Below are positions 47,401-58,919 of a stretch of DNA of 64,000 bases, in pieces. The position numbers were made by a program, and so were the translations under genes. Every line of letters starts with the position of its first letter. The first letter of the stretch is position 1. Location of the stretch: assembly GCA_001692895.1 (NCBI GenBank), contig KV748179.1:1178001-1242000 (forward strand), in the 5' to 3' direction. The notes below the pieces were generated by a model. The model was not told the DNA's origin. It ran no database searches and was given only the letters and a program-made list of their open reading frames with translations. The DNA comes from Cenococcum geophilum 1.58. Lineage: Eukaryota > Ascomycota > Dothideomycetes > Gloniales > Gloniaceae.

Positions 47401-48946
47401 GTCAGCAGCAGCCGTACATCTTAGTATTTATAGGTCTACTTACGAGCTAAACCAACAAATAGGCTAAGGTTAGCAGCAGCTATACATCTAAGTATTTGTA
47501 AGTCTACTTACTCCCTACACCAATAAAGAGGCCAAGGTTAGCAGCAGCCGTATATCTCAGTATTCGCAGGTCTACTTACAACCTACACTAACAAACAGGC
47601 CAAGGTTAGCAGCAGCCGTACATCTCAGTATTCGCAGGTCTACTTACAACCTACACCAATAAATAGGCCAAAGTTAGCAGCAGCCGTACATCTCGGTATT
47701 TATAGGTCTACTAACTCCCTACACCAATAAACAGAACAAGGTTAGCAGCAGCTATATATATTGGTATTTACAGGTCTGCTTACGACCTATACTAATAAAT
47801 AGGCCAAGGTTAGCAGCAGCTGTACATCTTAGTATTTACTAGTCTACTTACGACCTATACCAACAAATAGGCTAAGGTTAACAGCAGCTATACATCTCGG
47901 TATTTATAGGTCTACTTATAAACTACGCCAACAAACAGGTCAAGATTAGCAGCAGCCGTATATCTCGGTATTTATAGGTCTACTAACTCCCTACACCAAT
48001 AAACAGAATAAGGTTAGCAGCAGCTATACATCTTAATATTTATAGGTCTACTTACTTCCTACACCAACAAATAGGCTAAGGTTAGCAGCAGCTGTACATC
48101 TCGGTATTAGTAGGTCTACTTACTCGCTGCACCAATAAATAGGCTAAGGTTAGCAGCAGCTATATATCTTAGTATTTACAGGTCTACTTACTCCCTATAT
48201 TAATAAATAGGCTAAGGTTAGCAAGCCGTATATCTCGGCATTTACAGGTCTACTTACTTCCTACACCAACAAATAGGCCAAGGTTAGCACCAGCTATATA
48301 TCTCGGTATTTATAGGTCTACTTACTCGCTATACCAATAAATAGGCCAAGGTTAGCGGCAGCCGTATATCTCAGTATTTACAGGTCTACTTACAAACTAT
48401 ACTAATAAACAGGCCAAGGTTAACAGCAGCCGTATATCTTAGTATTCGCAAGTCTACTTACGAGCTATACCAATAGATAGGACAAGGTTAGCAGCAGCTG
48501 TATATCTCAGTATTCGCAAGTCTACTTACATTCTACACTAACAAATAGGCTAAGGTTATTAGCGGCTATATATCTCGGTATTTGCAGGTCTACTTACGAC
48601 CTACACCAACAAACAGGCCAAGGTTAGCAGCAGCTGTATATCTCGGTATTTATAGGTCTACTTACATCCTATATTAATAAACAGGCTAAGGTTAGCAGCA
48701 GCTGTATATCTTGGTATTCGCAAGTCTACTTATATCCTATACCAACAAACAGGCCAGGGTTAGCAGCAGCTATACATCTTGGTATTCGCAGGTCTACTTA
48801 CATCCTATACCAACAAATAGAACAGGGTTAGCAGCAGCCGTACATCTCGGTATTCGCAAGTCTACTTATATGCTACACCAATAAATAGGCCAAGGTTAGC
48901 AGCAGCCGTACATCTTAGTATTTACAGGTCTACTTACTTCCTACAA
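44440..48946 (-). repeat. 68-bp satellite array 1 (about 66 units)
   Basis: Unit of 68 bp on the + strand: AGGTCTACTTAC (N7) CTACACCAAYAAATAGGC, then CAAGGTTAGCAGCAGC, YGTATATCTYRGTATTCGC. Successive starts are 68 apart (for example 46381 and 46449). Units differ almost only by C/T and G/A. It lies directly upstream of the left HET relic and, reverse-complemented, matches array 2. The length is not a multiple of three, so no protein is encoded. Confidence 0.95.
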
Positions 48947-48949
48947 CTA

Positions 48950-50715
48950 AGTGTGTTAGTAGAATATTTAGAATATACTCCAGGAACGTTTACCCTCTAT
49001 ACCTATACCGTTAGTTAAAATAATATTATCTAGTTACTATCGAACCTTACCATAAACGATCCATCCTCCTACGTATCTTGACCTATTAGGATAAGTTTAA
49101 CCGCAGCTAATAGAGATAACGATATATTGCACAAGGTTGCGTAAGTTAACTCCCACGCTAATAGCTCTTGATTTTGGTTGCGCTTTTATACTAAAACTGT
49201 GCTTGCGAAGGCGGGGCAGTTTAATTAAACTGCTGCCTATAATGATGAAGTTTATTCCACCCGAAGGCACTAAGCCTAAAGGGCACTAGTACTATATTAC
49301 ATAATTACACTTCCTTTAGTCTCGCCATATTCTTATATAAGCCCGTATATATACCTTATTTAGTATTCCCTAGCATTACCTATACCTTATTCTAGTAGCA
49401 GGTAGTCTTAAGGGGGGCTGTTCCTCTAAGTGTTTAGTGTCCTATCTTCGGCGATTGAAGCGAGATCTGCTAGAGGTATAAGGGTGCGTAATATAGCTAA
49501 AGTATATATGCATTATAGAGCTATAAGAGTTACTATACACAGCAAGTTTACTCGAACTACTTGCCTAGTTCCTTGCCATGGTTGACACAGCAGCTAATTC
49601 CTAAAGCCAGCTCCTACCCGTGTGCACCTGATTTGCTCCATAAGCCTATCCTTACAGTCTGTCCTACCTAGATAAACCGACACACGCATCCGTCCTTTCA
49701 GGCTATACAGACAGTGTCGTCAACAAGGTGTTGATCCTTCCTCCAAGACAGGTTCACCAGGAGTTAGAGCCTAGTAAAGGGGTGAGGTTCCTGGAGTCGT
49801 CCGTCGCTGCCATTGTATACCACGCCCCACAGCCGTTGCCAGCTGCTTCGCGTTACCTGTGACGCTCTCGCGACAATAGGCCGACCGTGTCTTGCAGGCG
49901 TAGGCCCATAATAACTCGATGCCGCGCAGCTATGTCCCTCAGCCGCCTACTAACCAAACTTGTTATCCTCCTATCTTAACCAACACCTGCATCTAAGTCC
50001 GTTCCAGCCTATCCTACGGGTCCGTTCCAGCCTGCCTACATAGGTTCGTCCCAGCTCTTTCTTAGTCCGTTCTAAAGGATGGCCGTCCAAAGGATTAACG
50101 TCGCCGCCTAGAGAGGGTTAACGCCGCTGCGTAGGAAGGGAGGATTAACGTCGCCTTAGAACAGGAGGATTAACGTCGCTAGATGTGGTTAACAGTGTTA
50201 AGATTCTTCCTATGCCCTTACTGCTAGATAGTCTTAGAGCGGAACAAGTACGGAGGTGGCCTGTCGTCCCCTTAGACCTATCGCTTCCACTAGCAAGTAT
50301 AAGCGCTGGCTTATGACCCTAGGTCGGTCGCCTAGGTATAGAGACGTCGGGTAGTTTTTAAGACCATTCCTCTGTTCCTAATGAGTTGTCTATTGTTGTT
50401 ATCCAGGTATTAACACCCAAGAGCGCCAAGACCCGCGAAAACTCTGCTATTCTGACGGCGTCAAGGACTGAGCATTCGAAAGCGCCCTCTAGCCACGACG
50501 TAACGCCGCTGCATTAGTAACAGACGAGATCCTCACTCTCAGCTTGACCATGCGGACAAGATAAGACGGAAAGGAACCCCCATAGGACAGTATAAGTCGG
50601 ATCTCGCTTTTAGTGTTCCTTTTAAACTGCTGCCTACATATATCGGTCCTGCAGTTATTCCAGACTTAGATTAGCTGACCGTTTTTACCGCATAAACACA
50701 CATTCGAGCGCTAAG
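48950..50715. other. Intergenic region with a GC-balanced part and short tandem motifs
   Basis: From about 49560 to 50700 base composition becomes balanced and RIP damage mild. No gene is supported. Short repeats are present: GTCCGTTCCAGCCT-type units at about 49997-50060 and AGGATTAACGTCGCC at about 50090, 50147 and 50167, with related GGTTAACGCCGCTGC between. These resemble a decayed minisatellite or the non-coding part of an element. Confidence 0.5.
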
Positions 50716-50718
50716 ACG

Positions 50719-50856
50719 GGTAGCATAATTAGCGGTATTTACGGCAGGTGATTAAAGCGTAAAATACTTCAAGCTCGCCCCCGCTAGTAGGGAGGGTGGC
50801 TGACCCGCACCGGCCAGACCCTTGTCGAGGTAGCGTTTCCCAAACATTAGCGGTTA
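50719..50856 (-). repeat. Dispersed GC-rich repeat, copy 2 (inverted)
   Basis: The reverse complement matches copy 1 from CTAATGTTTGGGAAACGC through CACCCTCCCTACTAGCGGG and TTTAATCACCTGCCGTAAATA. Copies 1 and 2 thus form an inverted pair around the left HET relic and satellite array 1. Confidence 0.8.
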
Positions 50857-51402
50857 AAACTCCAGCGCAATCATTACGTGGGGTGTTATCCATTTAACCA
50901 AAGCCTCTTTCCTTAGCTAAAGAAAGGTGGCCGCTATAGAGTCGGCCGCTATAATTATAGGAGGTAGGTTCGTCTAGGATTTTAAATGTGCGACCTAGAG
51001 CGATCGTTATTAATAATGGTTATTAATAGAGCTGTTGCCCTGCAAGGCTAGATCTGCCTTTTTGTTGCTTAAAATATTCGGGCGGTTAATGAGCCGAGAC
51101 CTATGCTTAAGTCTCCACAGGTGACTTTATTCTGCCACCCACTTACGCGCGCAAGCGCAGTGTCCGCCTTTAAACTATAATCCCCTTACTTATAATAAAC
51201 CGACTCAAGGCATGCTGATCAATACTATTAGTACCGAGATAGAAAATGTATGCCTTCTTTACTTCCCCTTCGCGTTTAATTTTTATAACTAATATAGCTA
51301 TTATAGGAACTTACGATCCTTTAATATGATGTCTGCTTTAAGCTTAACTGGCTCTTAAACATAAATCTAAAGTATTCCCAGCTAATCTGTAATTAGGCGC
51401 TT

Positions 51403-53090
51403 ATGCTTTCCACAGCTATTGATTCTGTAGCTATATACTATATTGCTATTAGAGACTTGTTTAAAGAAGATTTACAGAATTATAATAGTGATTTTATCGA
51501 TCCCAGTAAGCTCCTTTTAGCTTCTAGCTTGTCCCCTTTACCTATAGGTGAGCTAGCTAAACAGACCAAGGCAAGCACTGCTAATTAGTTTTCCTCTTAT
51601 GACGGTGATTTAACGCCATCTTAAGGCGTCAACACGACCCCCTAAAAGTCTCCCGCGCCTTCTCTTTAACACCCTTTATCCTGTATAGAAAACTAGTTCC
51701 CCTCCGCAGCTATAAACTTATCAATTTAAAGTGCGGGGACATTGCAGCAAAGTCCTAGTAGTTAACCCTATAATTATACGGATAACTAGAAAGGAGAGAA
51801 AGAACAGTCGCTGTCTTAGGTAGACGAGCAATACCGTGAAGAGCCTTAACAATTAATTAACCATAATCTCTAATATATAAGGCGGGACGACCAAATACAG
51901 GCGCGTAAAGAGGGGTAGGATGAGGCAGAGTTAGATAATATTTACGGACGGGATAATGTAATAGAAGAACGTATAAAAGACGTCTCTCTCGTTAGATACG
52001 ATCCTAAACCGCAAAGTAAAATATACCAGAGAGAAGGAGCACAATTACCTACGAATAAAAAGTAACTATAACGAGCTAAGCCTACCAAAACACTAAACGT
52101 AGCGATTATTAGGTCTAAAAGGACGATATTAGAGCGGCTTCGGAGCAAACGAAAAGTTAACGATCAGCACTCCTATAAGGTCAAGAGGCTATAGAAATAA
52201 ACTCTAAAGGAGATTTCACCCATATATGACTGCAAATTTCCGTTAATAGAGATATATCAAACCTTTACTAACCGTAGCTTGTCGGACAATTCTGATAGGC
52301 TCTAGCTCCTTACTTGCCTATTCTTCGCGGTTGCAAGCTAGGATGCTTTTGTACAGCTACGGAATTCCTATCTTACTATTCGGGAGAGCACAAGCACAGC
52401 TATTCTTTCTTCTAGTAATATAGTATCCGCAAATATGGAGTCTCTGGATCAATTGGATGTCTCACTTGCTACAGCTTTTATTGTGAAGCGATTCTATCTA
52501 ATTGGATTGGTGGAAGCTCGTATATAGCTAGAATAGAATGACTGGCTTTAACCGGTCCGGCAGACCAGATGTCGGCGGAATGAAGAGCGAATATTGGAAC
52601 TAGGTCATTGCGGCCGGGCTGCTTCCCGCGCTTTAGACGACATGCTATCCCAGGCGTATCCTAAACTTATAAGGCATACAGTTAAGTATAATAAACGACT
52701 AACCACCCTAAAAAATAGACTTAGTTAGGGACACAACTAGCACATACTAGCAGCTTAATTTGGCACTAGTATCCTTACTTTAGTCCTAACTAATAGTAAT
52801 TTTAGTATCTATAACCGCGAGTAAGCTTCCTTCCTACTAGGAGAATCTACACTAGGCTAACTTCCTATAGTATTAAAAGACTTCCAGTAGATGATTTCAA
52901 ATTGCTTATTAATATTTTAGATAAAGAACATAGTGGTTTTCTCTGTAAATGCAGTTAATAGATGACTTACTTTTTTAATCTCCTCTCGGGACCAATTCCA
53001 GAGAGAAAATATATGCTTAAGGATACGGATAGATCCCTTATAAAGGAGGAGCCATTTGACTTACTAGGTTTGATAGAATACCTAGAACTA
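51403..53090 (+). pseudogene. Unrecognised protein, full-length RIP relic
   Basis: From ATG at 51403 one frame can be followed for several hundred codons, with nearly all stops at likely Gln or Trp codons. The start MLSTAIDSVAIYYIAIRDLF is followed by SKLLLASSLSPLPIGEL, a Ser/Pro/Gln-rich low-complexity segment, a charged part (NIYGRDNVIEERIKDVSLVR, RSKRTILERLRSKRKVNDQH), then LFFAVASQDAFVQLRNSYLT (about 52330). A further piece shows MESLDQLDVSLATAFIVKRF, EERILELGHCGRAASRALD and DMLSQAYPKL. The second half may be a separate exon after a break near 52420. It looks like a conserved fungal protein I cannot name; no catalytic motif seen. Confidence 0.5.
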
Positions 53091-53520
53091 AATAGGTAAA
53101 TATTAGCGTAGATTTTTGCAGTATATAAGAATGTATATCAATTATATACAGATCATTATAACCAAAAAGTTTAATATAGCTCTCACCATGTCTATTTATA
53201 AACTTTACGCAAAGACAAATTTAATAGGCATTATATTTAGGTTTAGGGCTTCTAGGAGGCTCTTAATCCTAAAAGAACTAATCTTAATTGCCTATTCCTA
53301 CCTTTATTTTCTAGTACAATTACTATAGAGGAACCATAAATAGTGCAGATGGTAGTAAAAGAATAAAAGATTAGAGACACGGCAAAGTGTAAGGCTTCGT
53401 ACGCCTAAGGCAACACTCTAGGCGATATAAAAGTCAGATAGCATAATAAAAGAGCTGTATTTTATTTTAATAACAATAAGAACACTAGGGAAATGTAATA
53501 AAATATTAAGGAGGAATTGT

Positions 53521-53745
53521 TAAGAGTAGGGACTCGTCGAGAGTAGGGACTCGTCGAGCCATATCCGTTTAATTAGTATTATGTTCCTAAGTCATTTCTT
53601 CAATACCAGTAAAGGAATAGAGTGCCGGGGAAGTGCGGGCCAATTAAAAGCCGAGAAGCTAAGGACAAAAATAAATCCTGGCGCTCCATTCCCCTAGGGC
53701 TTCATTCCCCTAGGGCTTCGTTCCCCTAGGGCTTCTCCCCTTAGC
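53521..53745. repeat. Two short tandem repeats
   Basis: GAGTAGGGACTCGTC is repeated with a 19-bp period at about 53524-53558. TTCCCCTAGGGCTTC is repeated three times with about 16-bp spacing at about 53690-53735; each unit contains the palindrome CCCTAGGG. The surrounding 53100-54000 holds no recognisable gene. Confidence 0.8.
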
Positions 53746-54010
53746 TCGCTTAGATCTGCCCTTATACGCGGGGTAAACCAAAAGCTTAAACTATACTTTT
53801 AGTTTAATACAGTGAGTTGCACGACTAGCTTCACCCCCTTTAGCGAGCGCTCTGGAATTTTAAATTCGGTACGCGTATCCAATCTCGCCTGGTTGCTACC
53901 AGCTGTATATAGTAATTATACCGAAGCCGTATACTTAGCTGCGGCCGTGAGGTTTCCACCCGTACGATATTGCTAAATTTCATCGACCTCTTTGTAAACG
54001 TCCTGGATTA

Positions 54011-54110
54011 TAGCTTTGACCGCACTAATGTCTAGGAAACGCCACCTTAACAAGGGTGTGGCCAGAGCAGGTCAGCACCCTCCCTGCTAGCGCCGGCATA
54101 ACGTTAAAGT
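54011..54110 (+). repeat. Dispersed GC-rich repeat, copy 3
   Basis: TAGCTTTGACCGCACTAATG through CACCCTCCCTGCTAGCGCC matches copy 1; similarity also includes the upstream TAAACGTCCT. It ends before the ATTTTATACTTTAATCACC part seen in copy 1. Confidence 0.78.
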
Positions 54111-54505
54111 AAATTCACACAGCATCAGAACCCTTAATAGAGGGCAAGACTATTTTCAAGTCACTTATAAAAGGGATTAGCAGATATGTTTTTTAAGCCC
54201 TAATTCGAGAAGCTTCTTTAAAGGAAAAGGGTAGTAATTGGAAAACTATTCTAGCAAGTGCAGGCATAAAGTAGGTATTAAGAAAGTACCAATAGTAGAT
54301 ATATAAAAATAAAAATAACTTTAACACTGTAAAGAAGAAGCTGTTTCCGTATAAAGAGCCCTATAGACCTAGCATGCCGGACAAGTTCCTATATAATGGA
54401 TCCTACAGGCTTAAAGAACTGGAGAAATTCCCATAAGAGAAGCCCAACGAATTTGGCGACAAGTAGAAGTCCTATTATACTTCCTTCTAACCCTTTTCCA
54501 CCACA

Positions 54506-54850
54506 CTAGTAGAGGTATATAATCCCACTTAGCAGATTGCAATAGATAGAATAAGCGCTAAAGAGTATGCACTGGATATTATTCTTTAACTCTTTAATAT
54601 ATAAATCTATAAGCCTACTAACCTTAAACACGACTGGTACTTGCTTAGGATATAAGTGTTTAAGCTTAGAAAGAAACTTATAGAGTTTAGGGTTATTATT
54701 ATATATTAGTTGTCCTTCATCGGTAATACGGTGAATAAAATCTTCTACCCGTGTTAAAAGACTTAAGAGATCATCGTAAATTGTATAGAGCTTGGAAGAG
54801 GTTAAGCTGAGAGAGATAAAAGCGTAGGTTTTAGAACGTAGATAGACCAC
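54506..54850 (-). CDS. Unrecognised open frame in a RIPed block
   Basis: An uninterrupted 114-codon - strand frame: SLTSSKLYTIYDDLLSLLTR, VEDFIHRITDEGQLIYNNNP and KLYKFLSKLKHLYPKQVPVV. The composition is protein-like (amphipathic helices), and openness is notable in a block where TAG/TAA are very common. No family recognised; it may be a fragment of a larger relic or chance. Confidence 0.25.
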   Translation of the reverse strand: MVYLRSKTYAFISLSLTSSKLYTIYDDLLSLLTRVEDFIHRITDEGQLIYNNNPKLYKFLSKLKHLYPKQVPVVFKVSRLIDLYIKELKNNIQCILFSAYSIYCNLLSGIIYLY

Positions 54851-55359
54851 CAGGCGTTCTACAGGCGTTTTACAATTTCTTATTAAATTTCTACTTTATT
54901 CTTCTATATAGCATTGCACTTACAGAGTCTTGCCTGCTGAATTACGCCAAATCCTAAGTTCTCTATCGTCACTTGATGATCCATTATCGTCACTCCGGCT
55001 CAGTTTATTAATGTTAGTAGTATTAATTCACCCTTCCACTGGGTTACTCTAGCGCAATCTGTTAATAGGGTGGCCAGAAGTCCGTAGCTCATTACTATCG
55101 TTTAAAACTACCATCTCTTCATCACTATCTTCATCACTATCCTCTTTCTATCCTTAATTACAAGGTATGAAATATATAACGCCAGGGTAGTATACATAAA
55201 TCGTCTCCCAAGCTCTTCCTACAGACCTATAAGAATTATTAGTAATCCAATTTAGGTTTATCTAAGGCATATATATAATAGGACTTATTTAACAAGCACA
55301 GAAAAGAACTATATTTTAGTAAGGCTTAGTATTTAAGGAAAAGCTAGCTTAATCTAAGG

Positions 55360-56250
55360 ACATTTAAAGGTAAGGCGAATGCTACCTTTATAACATTTCC
55401 TCTACTGCTTAGCTAAGCTAAGACCAAGTTTAGAAAGGGAGATTAATATTGCCCGAACGAGGCGAAGTATATTAGCGGCCCCTTTACCCTAAAGCTGGCG
55501 CATAATATCCGTTGGCTATAATTACTCCTTACTTAGTGTACTGTCTGTGCCTAAAAGCGCAGGCTATTAAACTAAATCTAACAGTGGCTGTTTAAATTAA
55601 AGGAGGCATTGCTAGGGGTAATTATTGGCTAAGCTGTTACTAAATATAAATACCTGACTAAAATATATTACATTAGTGCGGAAGAACTAACGTACTAGTC
55701 TCTAGCTTTATAAGCAGTGCTTAGCTATTATTACTTATTAGATTATAAGTAGTCTCAATGCTCTAGCTCTTATTAGCATTAATATAAAGAAGCTCACATA
55801 AATACCGCATACTTTAACGGCTGGAGAAGTTTACATAAATTTGTCAACCGGGATTGTGTGAGTTACTTTAAGATTAATATTTCTGCCTAAATCCATATAA
55901 CGTGGGTGAAAGTAATGCCGCCTTCTAAGCGCTATACTACGGTTTCTAAGGCATGTAGTGTAAGTAAGGAGTTAGAAGATAAAGCTGCGGCGCATTTAGC
56001 CACCTCTAACGTAACTAAGAAGAAGTTTAGAAATATAGTTCCCACTCCATCTGGAACCAAATAAGGGCTTCTACATACTAGTGTTTAGGGGTAGCCCTAA
56101 TAGTTAATGATCCGGCCAAGCTAAGTTTTACGCTCAGAATTAAACAGGGGATTCATTTGATATTATAAGAAGAGGCTTAAATACTGGATGCCAGTAGAGG
56201 CATCAGCCCCCCGAATACCTAGAAGCCATAGGCGGTAAAGAGATTATCCT
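55360..56250 (+). pseudogene. Unidentified protein-coding relic A
   Basis: The + strand carries protein-like pieces: YKYLTKIYYISAEELTY*S, NTAYFNGWRSLHKFVNRDC, VKVMPPSKRYTTVSKACSVS, KELEDKAAAHLATSNVTKKK and KKRLKYWMPVEASAPRIPRS. Stops in between fit Gln or Trp. I do not recognise the family. It may be one gene with relic B downstream. Confidence 0.35.
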
Positions 56251-56699
56251 ATAACTATTGATGTGACTTAGTGTTGCGGCGAAGCAGCTTACGTAATTTA
56301 ATATTTTTAGATTAGAGCTATACTTCTGGCGTTAGTCCTACAAGGGCATAAAGGGCGCTATCGCGCAGTTTTTTTTGCTCTACAGCACTTACAATTCCTA
56401 ATTCTTTTATACTAGCCCTAAGCTCTTGCCAGNCATGCTTTCTCTAGTTAAGGACCACTCGCAGCCGTCCAATTCTAGATAGGTGGGAATACCATCTTTG
56501 CCTACCTAAATATCCGGAACGGAAATTTTGTATCCCTACGACACCTAAGAGCATAAGGATGTGTATATCTTGGGAACAGACTATATAGAAAGCCATAGTA
56601 AGGCCAGTCCTATATTTTAAGTTTAGCTTATCAATCTTCTTACCTAATAACAAGCTCGTCTGACCCCGCGAATATAGTCGCTAGTGTCGAGCACGTTTC

Positions 56700-57852
56700 T
56701 CTAATGCCTCCTAGTAAGATAGCCGGATAATTATAGATCTTTTAATTACACTAACAGCTAAGCAGGTGACGATGAAGCCTACTTTACGGATGTTTCTAAT
56801 AATAGCTTAGATTATAAAAGCGAAGACAAACAGCCTACTAGATTCCTAAGAAGACTAAACCAAATTTTGGAAGGCGTAATTGAAAACGGTGCACTTAAAT
56901 ACTAGGTAGAGTAGAAGCTTAGGCTGACGAGCATTAGAGCTATAGAGAGAAATAAGAATTTAAGGTATTGCTCGGTTCACATTATAGATAGAGTGGCAGT
57001 TTTATGCTAGAAGCCTATTAAAGAGCCTATAACCAACCTAATGTCCTATAAACTTCGATCTTATTATAAAAAGAACCTTAGTAAGTTTATTAAGCATATT
57101 ATAAGGTTCCGAGAGCTTAGAGAGGCGCTTAAAAAGAAAGACAGAAAAACACTTGTGGCTTTAGTAGATAAAAGTGGAATATAAAAGGGACTTAGATTAA
57201 CCCCACAAAACGCCATCAATAAAAGTAGCAAAAAAGAGATTAACGGCGAATCTTTAAAAGCGAAAGAGAAGCAGAGATTACCCCCGAACATATAGCGTGT
57301 GGTAGGCTTAGGCCTAAATAATTTAGGAACAGAACTTTCTCCTATAGTACTTTAACAATTTCTAAACAATCGCTAAGTATTTCTAATTCCTGTCAAGCAA
57401 TTTGATTATTTCCTATATATAACACGTTTCAGTCTTATCTATCCCACTATTTCTTAGGAATGTCCTAATATAAATAGGAATGGCCGGAGGTTCTAAGAGC
57501 TCTTAAGCGAGGCTTATAAAGTAGAATAACGCATGTTATATATACCATATAACTATAGGGAAGAGTTTATCAAAAGGCGGAACATTAAATGGTTGGATAA
57601 AGGTTAAGCTTAGGTCTACGTCCTTACTACCGGTGAATTTTGCCTGCCAAGGCCACCTGGACTAGACGAGGTCTCCGAACTAGGTTAGATATACTTATTC
57701 TTAAATATAAAAATCAAAAGCACTTAACAAAGGTTATGGGCTTTTATAGCAGAAGCAGTTGTTCTAGTACGTTTAATAGCACTGCCCGAGATAATAACTT
57801 TCCTGCCAATGCTTTCTAAAATATTTGAGTTAGGACTAGGACTAGATGGTTA
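56700..57852 (+). pseudogene. Unidentified protein-coding relic B
   Basis: Pieces in one + frame: YKSEDKQPTRFLRRLNQILE, KEPITNLMSYKLRSYYKKNL, RFRELREALKKKDRKTLVAL, GLRLTPQNAINKSSKKEING, then RREEFIKRRNIKWLDKG-like and VYVLTTGEFCLPRPPGLDEV, ending in a hydrophobic stretch (AFIAEAVVLVRLIALPEIIT) and a stop at 57852. Rich in Lys/Arg; stops at Gln/Trp positions. Not recognised. The undetermined base at 56433 lies just upstream. Confidence 0.4.
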
Positions 57853-58164
57853 GTACAAGCTCTATTAATTTCCTTATATTAGTGCTATTTGCGTTATCTT
57901 ATCTACTATAATGGATAAGTAAACGCACCCGCTTACTTATAACGGATCTCAACTATAGTCCCTTAAGCTAGCCAGTCTGTAGAGACCGCGCCACGCGTTT
58001 ATAGATCGCGAAACAAATTTTCTACTCTAAGTTCCCTTATAGAGATCCCATCTAGTACTAGCTGGCATTTACCCCGCTATTAGAAACTCTTGGCATCCAC
58101 CCTATATACCATCCTGTGGCGAAAGTACGTTTAAACACTAACTTCTCCCTTTATTCGCGTTTAA

Positions 58165-58620
58165 AAATTAAACGCCTTTTAAACAAGAGGGTGGCCTAAG
58201 CGGGTCAGCCCCCTCCCTACTAGCGCCGGTAAGATAATGACTTAGCTGGTCCAATCGCAAATAGCTATATAGAAATTTTGTCATAGCCAGGCAGCAGCGT
58301 GTAACTTGTTAACCAATTATTAGCTAGCTAAGGCGACCTTAATAAAAGGGTGGTCTAAGCAGATCGGCGCCCTCCCTGCTAGTACTGGTAAGATAATAAC
58401 TGAACTGGTCTAATTGCAAATAGCTATATAGAATATTTGGGTTATCGCTAGGCAGTAGCGTGCAACTTGTTAACCGACTATTGGCTGGCTAAGGTGACTT
58501 TAATAAGGGTGTGGCCAGAGCGGGTCGGCCGTCCTCCCTACTAGTGGTGGCGAACTTGAAGTATTTGCGCTTTAATTATCAGCTTTTAATACCGCTAGAT
58601 ATACCTTAAACGGACAAATG
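58165..58620 (+). repeat. Dispersed GC-rich repeat, tandem copies 4-6
   Basis: Two consecutive units of about 161 bp, each with GGGTGG, GGYC and CCCTCCCTRCTAG followed by TAAGATAATRACT and GGCAGYAGCGTGYAACTTGTTAACC. A third, partial unit resembles copy 1 in its right half (AACTTGAAGTATTTGCGCTTTAATTATC). It sits about 300 bp before satellite array 2. Confidence 0.8.
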
Positions 58621-58919
58621 CCGACCGGAATAATTGTAGGACCGACGCGTTTAGGCAATAATTGACTTAGCTACCCCGGGTTTGCAAATACCACTTAAGA
58701 TTTATCCTCAACTATAGCACAAACACTTACTTTTATAACCTTTCGCAATATATCCTTTCCTATTATAGCTGCGCTTCTACTTATATTAATAAGTCAAGAT
58801 ATAGGTAAGAAGTGGTTGTTTATAGTAGGCCTTCACACTTAACTAGATAATAAGACCCTAGGTAACTGTGTAGGAATAAAAGGTAAGTATTCTAACAAGG
58901 GACTCTCAATATCCTCTTA

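Noticed and set aside
44440..48946. CRISPR-like regular array
   Set aside because: The whole 68-bp unit repeats, with point variation spread throughout. There are no unique spacers and the context is fungal; it is a satellite.
51942..52148. A 68-codon - strand frame
   Set aside because: It is antisense to the long relic at 51403-53090.
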